A stretch of 64,000 nt of DNA, taken from Pseudomonas leptonychotis (GTDB taxonomy: Bacteria; Pseudomonadota; Gammaproteobacteria; Pseudomonadales; Pseudomonadaceae). A program made the translations under genes and the position numbers. Of the stretch, positions 28,824-38,416 are shown in pieces (position 1 is the first letter of the stretch; the number at the start of each line of letters is the position of its first letter). The stretch lies in NCBI RefSeq assembly GCF_004920405.1, contig NZ_RFLV01000006.1, forward strand, positions 124,001 to 188,000, in the 5' to 3' direction. The notes beneath the pieces are model-generated. The model had not been told where the DNA came from. It ran no database searches and saw only the letters and a program-made list of their open reading frames with translations.

Positions 28824-29279
28824 TCAAAAAGCTGTCGCGGCGCCCGCAAGCAAGGCACGCAACACTATAGGTTGTAACGCCGGATCACCGGCCGTAATAC
28901 GGCTGCGCCAGCGCACCGCGCAGCAGGCAAGCAGAAACCCGAGCAATGCACCGAGTATCACCCAAGGCTCACTTGCACCCATTTGCTCAACCAAGACAGC
29001 GGCGCTAAATAATCCGAGCAATGGCAGCAGATAAACCAGTAAGGAACCGCGAACTAGCAGGTCTTCACGCACGCCGATCATGACCGCATCACCAACACGC
29101 AGCTGCAGATTAGACAGCGCACGCACGTAACCACGCCGACTACTGGCACCGATCTGCTCAAGCAGGCCTTGGCCACAACCGGCTTTAACCGAACAACTGG
29201 AACAGGTGCTTTTACGTAACGTTTCAACCCAGACTGCACCTGGCTCAACCGCTACAACACGCCCCTGCTCCTCAATCAC
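28824..29279 (-). CDS. mucC: MucC, RseC-family membrane protein
   Basis: A 151-residue inner-membrane protein with two adjacent membrane segments (about 76-97 and 101-120) and a Cys cluster CSSCSVKAGCGQG typical of the SoxR-reducing RseC/MucC family. Its role in AlgU control is minor and condition dependent. The GTG start overlaps the mucB stop codon (GTGA), indicating coupled translation. Confidence 0.9.
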   Translation of the reverse strand: MIEEQGRVVAVEPGAVWVETLRKSTCSSCSVKAGCGQGLLEQIGASSRRGYVRALSNLQLRVGDAVMIGVREDLLVRGSLLVYLLPLLGLFSAAVLVEQMGASEPWVILGALLGFLLACCAVRWRSRITAGDPALQPIVLRALLAGAATAF

Positions 29280-30223
29280 GGCACCACCTCGGCTGTAGAG
29301 CGCATCGACAAGGCCACGCGCTCTGCCGTTCCTAAGGGTATTTCGCCCACCACAGTGACCATGACATCACCGTCATCGGCCTTCAGGCGTCGTGAAACAA
29401 CCACAGTCGGGCCAAGCTGGGTGCGAACATCCTCAACTGTAGCGCCGCGCAACGGTTCCATAAATACGGAAAAACGTACCAGACCATCGCCATAAACCTG
29501 GCAGGCCACTGGTTCAGTCGATGCGGGACTGCGACGCTGGGTAACCGAATTCAAGCTAAACCCTGGTGGCAACCAGTCCGAGTGCCAAGCCTCAACCGCC
29601 TTCACCTGCATGGGCTGTAACCGCACGGGTCGGCACCCTGCCCCCGGCTCCAAACTTGAGTCCGCAGGCGTATCGGTTTGCAATTGAGTGAACTGCAAAC
29701 GCTCCAGCAGCTGCCCCTTATCGCTCACCAACAAGGATTTCAACGGCAAGCCTGTTTGCTGATCAAGGTGCAGCTCAATGCCATAACGATGCTGATCACG
29801 CGGCACCAACGCCAATACACTGGCAGCTCGTCCAGCCACGCGCGATTTACCCAGCACACGCAGCTCATACCACTCGCCTAACTGCTCTGCATCTAACGCC
29901 CTAGTGGGCCACAGTTGGCTATCGATCAATTGGTCAGCCAAGGCACCGCTGGCACACTGCACTTGACCATCAACGCGTAACACTTCCTGCGCCGAGCCAT
30001 CCAGCTGCAGCAAGCGCTCACGCAATGCGCCGCCCTCGCCAACGCGATGCCAGACGCTGTGCGTCGAGAAGCTTCCATTACGCTCATAGACAAAGGTGCC
30101 TTGAAAGCTTTGAGTGCGCTCAGCATCTGCCAAACGCTGCAACAAAGCCGCCCCCTCATCAGCAGCAACAGGCAATGCCAGCCAGCTACCCAGCAACAGG
30201 GCGCCAAAAGGAATAAAGCGCAT
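29276..30223 (-). CDS. mucB: MucB, periplasmic regulator of MucA (RseB-like)
   Basis: A 315-residue periplasmic protein with a signal peptide ending LPVAAD. It binds the periplasmic part of MucA and shields it from AlgW cleavage. The N-terminal LolA/RseB-like domain begins RLADAERTQSFQGTFVYER, and the C-terminal part contains WLPPGFSLNSVTQR. The start is ATG at 30221-30223, with AAGGA six bases upstream. An earlier TTG would place that site in the coding region. Confidence 0.93.
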   Translation of the reverse strand: MRFIPFGALLLGSWLALPVAADEGAALLQRLADAERTQSFQGTFVYERNGSFSTHSVWHRVGEGGALRERLLQLDGSAQEVLRVDGQVQCASGALADQLIDSQLWPTRALDAEQLGEWYELRVLGKSRVAGRAASVLALVPRDQHRYGIELHLDQQTGLPLKSLLVSDKGQLLERLQFTQLQTDTPADSSLEPGAGCRPVRLQPMQVKAVEAWHSDWLPPGFSLNSVTQRRSPASTEPVACQVYGDGLVRFSVFMEPLRGATVEDVRTQLGPTVVVSRRLKADDGDVMVTVVGEIPLGTAERVALSMRSTAEVVP

Positions 30224-30244
30224 GCGATTCCTTAACAACGGCGG

Positions 30245-30838
30245 TTAGCGGGTTTCCAAGCTGGCGGCGCGCGCATAAGGCAGCGCACCTTCACTGGTGC
30301 TCATTGCCGCTTGCTGCGCATGCTGACGTAAATAGGCCGGCAGACGCTGCTCATGCCAGCCCGGCTGGCCCTGACCTACAGCGCTGGCCGTTGGCGTGGC
30401 TTGCTCTGCAGACGTATTAAAGCCTGCCAGCATGGCTGGACCGCTGACCTGAGGAATGTTCAGTACCGGTTGATTAGCCTGCTGAGCCAATTGCGCACCG
30501 GTAATGTCGTCTTGATTATAGAGGCGTACACCTGCCAGCACGGCCACGGTGACAGAAGCTGCAACAGCCAGACGACCTACGGTGCGCCAAGGGCCGCGCT
30601 GTATTTGCTGCGCAACCGGGGCAGCATCGTCAGCCAGAGCTGCAGAGACGGCAGCGGCAATATCCAGGCGCGGCTCCAGCAATTCTTTATGCATAACTGC
30701 TCGGGCGATTTGGTAGCGCGACCAGGTTGCGCGCAACTCAGGGTCATCACTGGCCGCCAGCACTCGCCTTAGTTCAAGTTCATCCGCTTGGTTGTCCATA
30801 ACCGCGGACAGCGATTCCTGCAGGGTTTCACGACTCAT
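30245..30838 (-). CDS. mucA: Anti-sigma factor MucA
   Basis: A 197-residue inner-membrane protein that holds AlgU inactive. The cytosolic AlgU-binding part begins MSRETLQESLSAVMDNQADE, one membrane helix spans about 88-105 (VGRLAVAASVTVAVLAGVRL) and a periplasmic tail ends ARAASLETR. The frame is intact, so there is no sign of the truncations that cause mucoidy. The start is ATG at 30836-30838, with AGAGGAA before it. Upstream in-frame codons run into algU and are not MucA-like. Confidence 0.95.
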   Translation of the reverse strand: MSRETLQESLSAVMDNQADELELRRVLAASDDPELRATWSRYQIARAVMHKELLEPRLDIAAAVSAALADDAAPVAQQIQRGPWRTVGRLAVAASVTVAVLAGVRLYNQDDITGAQLAQQANQPVLNIPQVSGPAMLAGFNTSAEQATPTASAVGQGQPGWHEQRLPAYLRQHAQQAAMSTSEGALPYARAASLETR

Positions 30839-30869
30839 GGCGGTTCCTCTCTTGGCTGACGCCGCTGTC

Positions 30870-31451
30870 TCAGACTTCCTGCAACAACGGTTGCAGGGAT
30901 CTATCAATGGCTTCACGCGCTCGAAAAATTCGCGAGCGCACAGTGCCGACTGGACATTGCATGACACTGGCAATGTCCTCGTAACTAAGACCATCAAATT
31001 CACGCAAGGTTAGGGCTGTGCGTAAATCTTCCGGCAATTGCTCAATACTGCGGTGCACAGTGCTTTCGATCTCATCGCGCAGCAGCAGACGCTCTGGCGA
31101 CTCGATATCCTTGAGCGCATGGTCACCGTCATAAAACTCGGCATCTTCGGCACTCACATCACTGTCTGGCGGTCGCCGACCGCGCGACACCAGATGGTTC
31201 TTCGCCGTATTAATGGCGATACGGTAAAGCCAGGTATAAAACGCACTGTCGCCGCGAAAATTACCCAATGCGCGGTATGCCTTGACGAAGGCTTCCTGCG
31301 CCACATCCTGTGCTTCATGGGTGTCATGCACGAAACGCACGATCAACCCGAGAATCTTGTGCTGATACTTGAGCACCAATAGATCAAATGCACGCTTGTC
31401 GCCACGCTGTACGCGCTCGACCAGCTGCTGATCATCTTCCTGGGTTAGCAT
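30870..31451 (-). CDS. algU: Envelope-stress sigma factor AlgU (RpoE family)
   Basis: A 193-residue ECF sigma factor. Region 2 carries VQRGDKRAFDLLVLKYQHK and AFYTWLYRIAIN; region 4 carries EFDGLSYEDIASVMQCPVG (part) and TVRSRIFRAREAI. It drives alginate, osmotic and heat envelope-stress genes and its own operon, and is released when AlgW/MucP cut MucA. ATG with GAGGAG upstream. First gene of algU-mucA-mucB-mucC-mucD, preceded by likely AlgU-dependent promoters and divergent from nadB. Confidence 0.97.
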   Translation of the reverse strand: MLTQEDDQQLVERVQRGDKRAFDLLVLKYQHKILGLIVRFVHDTHEAQDVAQEAFVKAYRALGNFRGDSAFYTWLYRIAINTAKNHLVSRGRRPPDSDVSAEDAEFYDGDHALKDIESPERLLLRDEIESTVHRSIEQLPEDLRTALTLREFDGLSYEDIASVMQCPVGTVRSRIFRAREAIDRSLQPLLQEV

Positions 31452-31469
31452 GAAAACTCCTCATAAGTG

Positions 31470-31547
31470 TTGAAGGAGCGAAACGCCAACCTGTGCATCG
31501 GTCTGCCAAAGTAGACTTGGGCATTGCGCAAAAGTTCGCTCCTTCAA
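31470..31547. repeat. 13-base inverted repeat spanning the algU promoter
   Basis: TTGAAGGAGCGAA (31470-31482) and TTCGCTCCTTCAA (31535-31547) are perfect inverse complements 52 bases apart. They flank and partly overlap the proximal AlgU promoter. A transcript from that promoter contains only one arm, so pairing would be possible in DNA or in RNA from the upstream promoter. Confidence 0.65.
31511..31537 (-). promoter_or_regulatory. Proximal AlgU-dependent promoter of algU
   Basis: On the minus strand: GAACTT (31532-31537), 16-base spacer, TCTAC (31511-31515). GAACTT with 16-17 spacing and a TCnnn -10 box fits the AlgU/σE consensus. Start of transcription would be about 55 bases before the algU ATG. 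Autoregulation is known for algU in Pseudomonas. Confidence 0.65.
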
Positions 31548-31709
31548 ACAAGCTTCCTGCAGAATACTTAAAAGTACTGCACGGAATGGTGCAGCAAGAG
31601 GGCTCCCGTGCTGCACAAATAATCTGACTCGCCCGCAGGCTAGACAACAACGCTGCAAGCCGTTGTGGAAATGCCAAACCGTGGCAAATTTCCATTTAAA
31701 CAACCGCCT

Positions 31710-31736
31710 ATGGAACGCGAAACACTTAAAAAGTTC
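31710..31736 (-). promoter_or_regulatory. Possible distal AlgU-type promoter of algU
   Basis: GGGAACTT (GAACTT at 31731-31736) followed after 16 bases by TCCAT (31710-31714), minus strand. The -35 is exact and the -10 is weak. P. aeruginosa algU has several promoters, two of them AlgU dependent, so a second copy is plausible. The rest of the 31452-31821 gap holds no gene; TATACT at 31789-31794 is a possible -10 for nadB, without a good -35. Confidence 0.45.
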
Positions 31737-31821
31737 CCGAGCAACACACTTGGTCATAAGGCGGCTATTGTGCCGATCACCCCCTCTATATACTAGTGGC
31801 CGCTTTTCGTGGAATTTGGAC

Positions 31822-33438
31822 ATGAGCCAACATTACCAACACGACGTTCTGGTTATCGGTAGCGGTGCAGCAGGCCTGACACTGGCCCTCACGCTACCAG
31901 AGCACTTGCGCATTGCGGTGCTAAGCAAGGGCAATCTGTCCAACGGCTCCACTTACTGGGCTCAAGGCGGTGTAGCCGCTGTACTGGACGACACCGACAC
32001 GATCGAATCGCATGTTGAGGACACCCTCAACGCCGGTGGTGGCCTGTGCCGTGAGGAGTCCGTGCGCTTCACCGTGGAACACAGCCGCGAAGCCATCCAG
32101 TGGCTGATTGACCAAGGCGTGCCCTTTACTCGCGATGACCAGACCGCCCGCGAAGACGGCGGTTTTGAATTCCACCTGACCCGTGAGGGCGGCCACAGCC
32201 ACCGCCGTATCATTCACGCGGCCGACGCCACTGGCGCTGCAATATTCAATACCCTGCTAGAGCAAGCCAAGCAGCGGCGTAATGTCGAGCTACTGGAGCA
32301 GCGCGTCGCCGTCGACCTAATTACCGAGCGCAAACTCGGCCTGAGCGGTGAGCGCTGCCTCGGCGCCTATGTACTTAATCGCGCCAGCGGTGAGGTCGAC
32401 ACCTTCAGTGCACGCTTTGTAATTCTCGCCACTGGCGGCGCCGCCAAGGTTTACCTGTACACCAGCAACCCGGACGGCGCTTGCGGTGACGGCATCGCCA
32501 TGGCCTGGCGCGCCGGCTGCCGGGTCGGCAACCTGGAATTCAACCAGTTCCATCCGACCTGCCTGTACCACCCCAAAGCCAAGAGTTTTCTGGTCACCGA
32601 AGCACTGCGCGGCGAAGGAGCGTTGCTCAAGCTACCCAATGGCGAACGGTTTATGCCGCGTTTCGATGAACGTGCCGAACTGGCACCGCGCGACATCGTC
32701 GCCCGCGCCATCGACCATGAGATGAAACGCCTAGGGGTTGATTGCGTATTCCTAGACATCAGCCATAAACCGGCGGATTTTGTGAAGTCGCACTTCCCCA
32801 CCGTCTACGAACGCTGCCTGGACTTCGGCATCGACATCACCAAAGAGCCGATTCCTGTAGTGCCTGCCGCGCATTACACCTGCGGCGGCGTAGTAGTCGA
32901 CCAGAACGGACATACCGACGTACCGGGCCTGTATGCCATTGGTGAAACCAGCTTTACCGGCTTGCACGGCGCTAATCGCATGGCCAGCAACTCGCTGCTG
33001 GAGTGCTTCGTTTATGCGCGCTCGGCGGCGGCCGACATCGTCAGCAAGCTGAATCAGATACAAGCACCCGCGGCGCTGCCCAGCTGGGATGCCAGCCAAG
33101 TCACCGACTCAGACGAAGACGTGATCATTGCGCACAACTGGGACGAACTGCGACGCTTTATGTGGGACTACGTGGGCATCGTGCGCACCAACAAGCGCCT
33201 ACAACGCGCCGAACACCGAGTGCGCCTGCTGCTCGACGAGATCGACGAGTTTTACAGCAATTACAAGGTCAGCCGCGACCTGATCGAGCTACGCAACCTG
33301 GCTCAGGTCGCCGAGCTGATGATCCGCTCGGCTATGCTGCGCCATGAAAGTCGCGGCCTGCATTACACCCTGGACTATCCGCAGCAACTGAGCGAGGCCA
33401 AGGACACTATTTTACTGCCGCCCACCTATGGCGACTGA
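31822..33438 (+). CDS. nadB: L-aspartate oxidase NadB
   Basis: A 538-residue FAD enzyme that oxidises aspartate to iminoaspartate in NAD synthesis. The FAD dinucleotide motif [13 protein letters not shown] is near the N-terminus. [27 protein letters not shown] and [20 protein letters not shown] are family signatures. The start is ATG at 31822-31824, giving the usual 538 residues. Upstream in-frame residues do not belong to the fold. Divergent from algU, and its end overlaps ygfX by 32 bases tail to tail. Confidence 0.96.
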   Translation: MSQHYQHDVLVIGSGAAGLTLALTLPEHLRIAVLSKGNLSNGSTYWAQGGVAAVLDDTDTIESHVEDTLNAGGGLCREESVRFTVEHSREAIQWLIDQGVPFTRDDQTAREDGGFEFHLTREGGHSHRRIIHAADATGAAIFNTLLEQAKQRRNVELLEQRVAVDLITERKLGLSGERCLGAYVLNRASGEVDTFSARFVILATGGAAKVYLYTSNPDGACGDGIAMAWRAGCRVGNLEFNQFHPTCLYHPKAKSFLVTEALRGEGALLKLPNGERFMPRFDERAELAPRDIVARAIDHEMKRLGVDCVFLDISHKPADFVKSHFPTVYERCLDFGIDITKEPIPVVPAAHYTCGGVVVDQNGHTDVPGLYAIGETSFTGLHGANRMASNSLLECFVYARSAAADIVSKLNQIQAPAALPSWDASQVTDSDEDVIIAHNWDELRRFMWDYVGIVRTNKRLQRAEHRVRLLLDEIDEFYSNYKVSRDLIELRNLAQVAELMIRSAMLRHESRGLHYTLDYPQQLSEAKDTILLPPTYGD

Positions 33439-33859
33439 ATTTCAATCGCACCCGTAAGCGCCGATGCTGATCGCGCGGCAGGCTGTCGCGGGCCACGCAC
33501 AACGCATGCACGCGCCGCTGACCGGCCAGACGAAAGCGCAGCAATACAGCCAACGGCAATGCCAGGCTATCGGGGTGCAGCTCGATTGGCTGCCAACCTT
33601 TAAGCTCGCTGCGCACTTGCCAACCATCAGACGTGCACCGCAGCGCTCGATAGGCCGCAGGCCTGCTCAGTAACAGGTGCCTCGGCACGACCCAGAGAGC
33701 ATGCGCCATACAGAACGCCACACCCAGTAACCGCGCCCACAGTGGAAAATCCACCAGCGCCACACTGAGCAGCGCCAACCCCTGAATCAGGACATAGCCG
33801 GCCAGCAGCAACCGCGATGGCTGCCACTGACACTCGAACACATCACTTGGGCTGGACAC
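33407..33859 (-). CDS. ygfX: YgfX (CptA) family inner-membrane protein
   Basis: A 150-residue protein with two close membrane segments near the N-terminus (about 17-36 and 40-58) and a soluble C-terminal part. Size, membrane pattern and position downstream of sdhE identify YgfX, described in E. coli as CptA. It has been called a toxin acting on MreB/FtsZ, but this role is disputed; a link to SdhE is more secure. GTG start, overlapping sdhE by 17 bases. Confidence 0.82.
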   Translation of the reverse strand: MSSPSDVFECQWQPSRLLLAGYVLIQGLALLSVALVDFPLWARLLGVAFCMAHALWVVPRHLLLSRPAAYRALRCTSDGWQVRSELKGWQPIELHPDSLALPLAVLLRFRLAGQRRVHALCVARDSLPRDQHRRLRVRLKFSRHRWAAVK

Positions 33860-34097
33860 GATCCAGAATCATCCGAACCATGCGCTTAAGATCCGCGTCA
33901 TCCGGCTCGTTACGCTGCATAAACCAGCCGAACATGTCCTGGTCTTCGCACTCAAGCAGCTTGCGATAGCGCTCACGGTCATCGGCATCAAGGTGCGGGT
34001 ACACCTCTTTAACGAACGGCACCAACAACACATCCAACTCCAGCATGCCGCGGCGGCTGTGCCAAAAAAGACGATTGAGTTCAACCGAGTCAACCAT
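33843..34097 (-). CDS. sdhE: Succinate dehydrogenase flavinylation factor SdhE
   Basis: An 84-residue helical protein. The motif [11 protein letters not shown] contains the conserved RGxxE that promotes covalent FAD attachment to SdhA and FrdA. Further family residues are [15 protein letters not shown] at 34095-34097 ([10 protein letters not shown]). Upstream of ygfX in a two-gene operon. Confidence 0.92.
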   Translation of the reverse strand: MVDSVELNRLFWHSRRGMLELDVLLVPFVKEVYPHLDADDRERYRKLLECEDQDMFGWFMQRNEPDDADLKRMVRMILDRVQPK

Positions 34098-34268
34098 GGG
34101 TATGCTCCTTGAAAAATGGCATGCAGCCACTTTTAACGTCGTTCAGCGACGGCCCGAAGGGTGGCCGCCACGCATGGCAGACCAGAAATAAGGCGCGCAG
34201 TATACCGATGAAAAGCGCCTCTGTTGATCGCAGGCATGCAATGCGCCGCAACCAAGCTACTGCAAGCG

Positions 34269-34297
34269 CTGACAAGGCGCGAGGCGCGCTCTATGAT
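34269..34297 (+). promoter_or_regulatory. σ70 promoter for ygfZ
   Basis: CTGACA (34269-34274), 17-base spacer, TATGAT (34292-34297): five of six and five of six matches to the -35 and -10 consensus, with ideal spacing. Transcription would begin near 34304, about 30 bases before the ygfZ ATG. Confidence 0.7.
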
Positions 34298-34334
34298 GAG
34301 CCCCCTACTTTTATCCAACGACACCTAATCCACC

Positions 34335-35276
34335 ATGGCCGACACCGCGTTTTATTGCACCCTCAGCCACGAAGGCATCCTCGCCCTACGCGGCCCGGAC
34401 GCCAACAAGTTCCTCCAGGGCCAAGTCACTTGCAACCTCAATTACCTGAGTGATAGCCAGTGCAGCCTGGGCGCACGCTGCACACCCAAAGGTCGTATGC
34501 AGTCGAGCTTTCGCATCGTCAGCGTAACCGACGGCTACTTGCTGGCCATGGCCAACGAACTGCTTGAAGCACAACTGACCGACCTGAAGAAATACGCAGT
34601 CTTCAGCAAATCCAAACTCACCGACGAAAGTCAGGATTGGCTGCGCTTTGGCCTTAACGGCGCCGATGATGCCCTGCGCAGCCTTGGCCTGGAGCTGCCA
34701 GCAGATGCTGACAGTGTGGTACGCCACCAAGAACTACTGGCTTTGCGCCTGAGCGATGGGCGGGCCGAATTGTGGGTACCCGCCGCACAAGCCGAAGCGG
34801 TAAAGGCTCAACTGGCCGCACAACTACCCGAAGCGCCACTCAATGACTGGCTGCTGGCGCAAATACGCGCCGGCATTGGCCAGGTCATGGGCAGCACGCG
34901 CGAGCTGTTTATTCCGCAGATGATCAACCTGCAGGCCGTGGGCGGCGTCAGCTTCAAAAAAGGTTGCTACACCGGCCAGGAAATCGTTGCGCGCATGCAG
35001 TACCTGGGCAAACTCAAACGGCGCCTGTATCGCTTAGAGCTGCATGACAGCCAAGTACCAGAGCCGGCCACTGCACTGTTTTCTTCCGCGCGCGCCTCCA
35101 GTGTCGGCGAAGTGGTATTGGCTGCACGCAGCGGAACAGGCGTCGAACTGCTCGCCGTTCTGCAGGACGAGGCGGCACTCGATGGTCATATTCACCTGGG
35201 TTCTGCCGAGGGCAGCACGCTGAGCGTGCTTGATTTGCCGTATACACTGGACTCAAACCGCGAAATACAGCGCTGA
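34335..35276 (+). CDS. ygfZ: YgfZ, folate-binding Fe-S cluster factor
   Basis: A 313-residue protein of the GcvT-like folate-binding family that supports Fe-S enzymes such as MiaB. The diagnostic motif KKGCYTGQE lies near residue 215, with its conserved Cys, followed by IVARMQYLGKLKRRLY. The N-terminal half carries GPDANKFLQGQVTCNL. Divergent from sdhE, from which a 237-base control region separates it. Confidence 0.93.
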   Translation: MADTAFYCTLSHEGILALRGPDANKFLQGQVTCNLNYLSDSQCSLGARCTPKGRMQSSFRIVSVTDGYLLAMANELLEAQLTDLKKYAVFSKSKLTDESQDWLRFGLNGADDALRSLGLELPADADSVVRHQELLALRLSDGRAELWVPAAQAEAVKAQLAAQLPEAPLNDWLLAQIRAGIGQVMGSTRELFIPQMINLQAVGGVSFKKGCYTGQEIVARMQYLGKLKRRLYRLELHDSQVPEPATALFSSARASSVGEVVLAARSGTGVELLAVLQDEAALDGHIHLGSAEGSTLSVLDLPYTLDSNREIQR

Positions 35277-35333
35277 GCCCCGCACAACCCTTACTACACT
35301 TACTATTGCCTCGCCGCCTAAAGAGAATTTTTC

Positions 35334-36170
35334 ATGAGCAAGCTTGCCGAGAAAGTCCAAAAGGAACTGATCCAAGCCATCGACAACGATGAACTGGTAC
35401 TCCCAACACTGCCGGAGGTCGCGCTGAAAGTGCGCGAGGCGGCAGAGGACCCGAATATCGGCATTCCAGAACTGAGCAAGGTCATCGGCAACGATGCGGC
35501 CCTGACGGCGCGCATCATCAAGGTGGTTAACAGTCCGCTACTGCGCACCAATAAAGAAATTACCGATCTGCAAATGGCCGTTGCCCGACTCGGCATTAAC
35601 TACACCTGCAACCTGGCAACGGGCCTTGCGATGGAGCAGATGTTCCAGGCCACCAGCGACGTAGTTGACCGAAAAATGCGCGAAGTGTGGAACAAAAGCA
35701 CGGAAATAGCCGGTATCTGCCACGTTCTGTGCAAACACTACACCCGATTGCTGCCCGATCAGGCCACCCTCGCCGGCCTGGTGCATCAGATCGGCGTGCT
35801 GCCGATTCTCACCTATGCCGAAGAACACAGCGAACTGCTGGCCGACTCGATCAGCCTTAACCATGTGATTGAGCAGATCCATCCGATCATCGGTGACAAG
35901 ATTCTGCGCACCTGGGATTTCCCCGAGCAGATTGCCATGATTCCTAGCCAGTACCTGGACTTCACGCGCGACAGCGCCAAGGTTGATTACGTCGATATCG
36001 TTCAGGTCGCGACCCTGCAAAGCTACCTAGGCAGCGAGCACCCCTACACCCAGCTGGACTGGAGCCAGATCCCTGCGTTCCGCAAGCTGGGCCTGGACCC
36101 CAACCAGAATCTCAATGACGACGAAGACTTGTCGGCGGCTATGGAAGCGGCCATGAGTATGCTTCAGTAA
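35334..36170 (+). CDS. HDOD domain protein
   Basis: A 278-residue protein made almost entirely of an HDOD domain (LPTLPEVALKVREAAEDPNI; LSKVIGNDAALTARIIKVVN; LQMAVARLGINYTCN, each in part). Catalytic HD metal residues are lacking, as usual for HDOD. No sensory or output domain is fused. Such stand-alone proteins act in twitching, chemotaxis or c-di-GMP circuits in related bacteria. Its target here is unknown. It follows ygfZ by 57 bases and may share its transcript. Confidence 0.85.
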   Translation: MSKLAEKVQKELIQAIDNDELVLPTLPEVALKVREAAEDPNIGIPELSKVIGNDAALTARIIKVVNSPLLRTNKEITDLQMAVARLGINYTCNLATGLAMEQMFQATSDVVDRKMREVWNKSTEIAGICHVLCKHYTRLLPDQATLAGLVHQIGVLPILTYAEEHSELLADSISLNHVIEQIHPIIGDKILRTWDFPEQIAMIPSQYLDFTRDSAKVDYVDIVQVATLQSYLGSEHPYTQLDWSQIPAFRKLGLDPNQNLNDDEDLSAAMEAAMSMLQ

Positions 36171-36201
36171 AAACCATCCCACGCATGCGGCCGACTGCAA
36201 C

Positions 36202-36219
36202 TAGACTGCACACAGTCTA
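36202..36219. promoter_or_regulatory. Small inverted repeat before the binding-protein gene
   Basis: TAGACTG-CACA-CAGTCTA is a perfect 7-base inverted repeat 19 bases before the start codon at 36238, next to the Shine-Dalgarno GAGG. It could be an operator or a leader hairpin; no regulator is identified. Confidence 0.4.
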
Positions 36220-36237
36220 AGCGCGAGGCAGTGGCCC

Positions 36238-36999
36238 ATGCGTGCATTAATCTACGCCCTACTGATCAACCTGCTCCTCAACGGCATAGCCGTCGCCGAG
36301 TCAGTACGCCTGACCAACGGTGAGTGGCCGCCCTACTTGGGCGAACAGCTGCCGCACAAAGGCGTAGCCTCCCGCATCGTGGCCGAGGCCTTTGCCCTGC
36401 AAGGCATCAGCGTAGAGTGGGAGTTCCATCCCTGGGCGCGCTCATTGCAATTGGCCGAGCGCGGGCAACGTGATGGCAGTGCCGTGTGGCTGCACAGCAA
36501 AGAACGTGAAAATGGCTTCTACATCAGCGATCCGGTAGTGGAAAGCGGCTATTACCTGTTCCATCGCAAGAACTACAACTTTGACTGGAAACAGATTGCC
36601 GACCTGCATAACAGGCGCATCGTGGGCACCCGAGGCTATGACTATGGGGCAGCCTTTCAACAGGCAGAAGCCAGCGGACAACTGCGCATCCACCGGGTAA
36701 CCAGCGATGAAATCGCCTTTCGTCAGCTGCTTGCCGGCCGAATAGACCTGTTCCCGATGGACAAGGTGGTTGGCTTCGACATACTGCATCAACACTTCAC
36801 GGCAGCCGAGCGCGCTCAATTGAGCTTCCACCCTGTACCGCTTCGTAGCGACAGCCTGCACTTACTGCTCTCACGTAATGTGCCCGGCAATGCCGAACGC
36901 CTCACACGCTTCAACCAAGGCCTGGCTCAGCTACGCGAAAGTGGCAAAGTCGCCCAATACCTACTGGAAATCCAGCAACCACTTAGCCTGGCCCCGTGA
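36238..36999 (+). CDS. Periplasmic solute-binding protein, amino-acid type (SBP family 3)
   Basis: A 253-residue protein with a signal peptide (about 1-20, cleavage AVA-E) and the two-lobe family 3 pattern: VRLTNGEWPPYLGEQLP, IVAEAFALQGISVEWEFHPWARSLQLAERG (part) and the lobe-closing DLHNRRIVGTRGYDYG. No permease or ATPase gene is linked, so it probably feeds another transporter or a sensor, as do many orphan proteins of this family in Pseudomonas. Ligand unknown. Confidence 0.82.
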   Translation: MRALIYALLINLLLNGIAVAESVRLTNGEWPPYLGEQLPHKGVASRIVAEAFALQGISVEWEFHPWARSLQLAERGQRDGSAVWLHSKERENGFYISDPVVESGYYLFHRKNYNFDWKQIADLHNRRIVGTRGYDYGAAFQQAEASGQLRIHRVTSDEIAFRQLLAGRIDLFPMDKVVGFDILHQHFTAAERAQLSFHPVPLRSDSLHLLLSRNVPGNAERLTRFNQGLAQLRESGKVAQYLLEIQQPLSLAP

Positions 37000-37000
37000 C

Positions 37001-38416
37001 TCAAGACTCGGCGCCGGCAAACTCAACCCGCACCCGTAAACCCTGCGGCTGCGCCTGATGCAGGCTGATAGCGGCCTGATGCGCGCGGCAAATCTCGCCG
37101 ACAATCGCCAGTCCCAAACCCGCCCCTGAGCCCCCAGAAGTGCGCCGATAAAAACGCGCAAACACTTTGTCGTGCTCTGCGCCGGGTATCCCCGGACCGT
37201 CATCTTCGACCTCAAGCACGCCGGTGGGCAGAACCCGCAAGATCACGTTACCGCCGGCCGGGGTGTGCGCCAGCGCGTTATCCAGCAGATTGCACAGCAG
37301 TTCATTGAGCAAGGTCGGTTCTCCGCTGACCCACACTGATTGCTCGGCTTCCAGCGCTAGAGCAATGCCCCGCGAATGAGCCAATGGCGCCAGGGCCATG
37401 CCCAGTTCGCGCGCCAACTGGCTGAGATCCAAACGCTGCGCGCCCCCTTCGGCAATTGCCCGCGCACCGCTTTCGATACGCGCCAGCGAAAGCAATTGAT
37501 TGGCCAAATGGGTCAGCTTGTCGGTGTTCAGTGCAGCGTCTTCCAGGGTGCTGCGCCACACCGCCGGCTCCTGGGCGCGCAAGCCCAGCTCGACCCGCGC
37601 CTTCAGCGCTGCCAATGGCGTACGCAACTCATGGGAGGCATCGGCAATAAATTGCGACTGCCGCTCGAATAGATTACGCAGGCGATCATTGAACTGATTC
37701 AACGCATCAATCAGTGGCCGCAGCTCACGCGGCATACCAACATCCGACAATGGTTGTAGATCATCACTGGTGCGTGCCGCCACTCTACGGCGCAACGCAT
37801 CCAACGGACGCAGTGCGGCGCTCACGGCCAGCCACACCAGCAGCAAAGCGCTGAGTGACAACAGGCCCATGCGCAGCAAAGTCCCAAGCAACAACTCTTG
37901 GGCCATTCGCTCACGCGCACCCTGGGTTTCCGCCACCCGGATTTCCGCTACACCATTAACCCCAGGCTCACTGACCGGCTGCAACAGGCTGACCACGCGC
38001 ACGCCTTGGCTGCGGTATTGTGCATCGTAGAAATGCGCCAGCGCCGGGTAATCCTCAGTGCGCTTGGTGCCGGGCGGTGGTGGCGGCAGATCCTCGTAAC
38101 CGGACACCAGCGCACCCTGCACATCCAGCACTTGGTAGTAGATACGTCCTGCGCTGTCGTAAGCGAAAGTATCCAGGGCCACATAAGGCACATTAGCGTT
38201 CAGCCGGTCGGCGGCGGTGTACAGACCATCGGCAATCGCCCGTGCCGACGCCAACAAGGTGCGGTCATAAGCGGTATCCGCAGCATGCCGGGCGCTCCAG
38301 TAGGCGCTCAGGCTGCTGGCCAGCAGAATCAGCGCCAGCAGCAGCGCCAAGCGGCGAATCAGCCGTCCGCGTAGGCTGCCCGGTTCACTTACCGACACAC
38401 CGTGCGGCTCAGCCAC
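37001..38416 (-). CDS. tctE: Sensor histidine kinase TctE
   Basis: A 471-residue kinase with two membrane segments (about 22-40 and 185-205) around a periplasmic sensor of about 140 residues. A HAMP-like linker, a phosphorylated His262 in ADASHELRTPLAALKAR and an ATPase with NALAHTP, DDGPGIP and GAGLGLAIV follow. TctE senses tricarboxylates such as citrate and phosphorylates TctD. GTG start at 38414-38416 overlaps the tctD stop by eight bases; another GTG six codons later is possible. Divergent from the opdH-tctCBA genes it is expected to control. Confidence 0.9.
   Translation of the reverse strand: MAEPHGVSVSEPGSLRGRLIRRLALLLALILLASSLSAYWSARHAADTAYDRTLLASARAIADGLYTAADRLNANVPYVALDTFAYDSAGRIYYQVLDVQGALVSGYEDLPPPPPGTKRTEDYPALAHFYDAQYRSQGVRVVSLLQPVSEPGVNGVAEIRVAETQGARERMAQELLLGTLLRMGLLSLSALLLVWLAVSAALRPLDALRRRVAARTSDDLQPLSDVGMPRELRPLIDALNQFNDRLRNLFERQSQFIADASHELRTPLAALKARVELGLRAQEPAVWRSTLEDAALNTDKLTHLANQLLSLARIESGARAIAEGGAQRLDLSQLARELGMALAPLAHSRGIALALEAEQSVWVSGEPTLLNELLCNLLDNALAHTPAGGNVILRVLPTGVLEVEDDGPGIPGAEHDKVFARFYRRTSGGSGAGLGLAIVGEICRAHQAAISLHQAQPQGLRVRVEFAGAES

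Noticed and set aside
33407..34097. Toxin-antitoxin pair reading of ygfX-sdhE (CptAB)
   Set aside because: The SdhE RGxxE motif and conserved order favour the flavinylation role; the toxin claim is disputed, so no toxin-antitoxin call is made.
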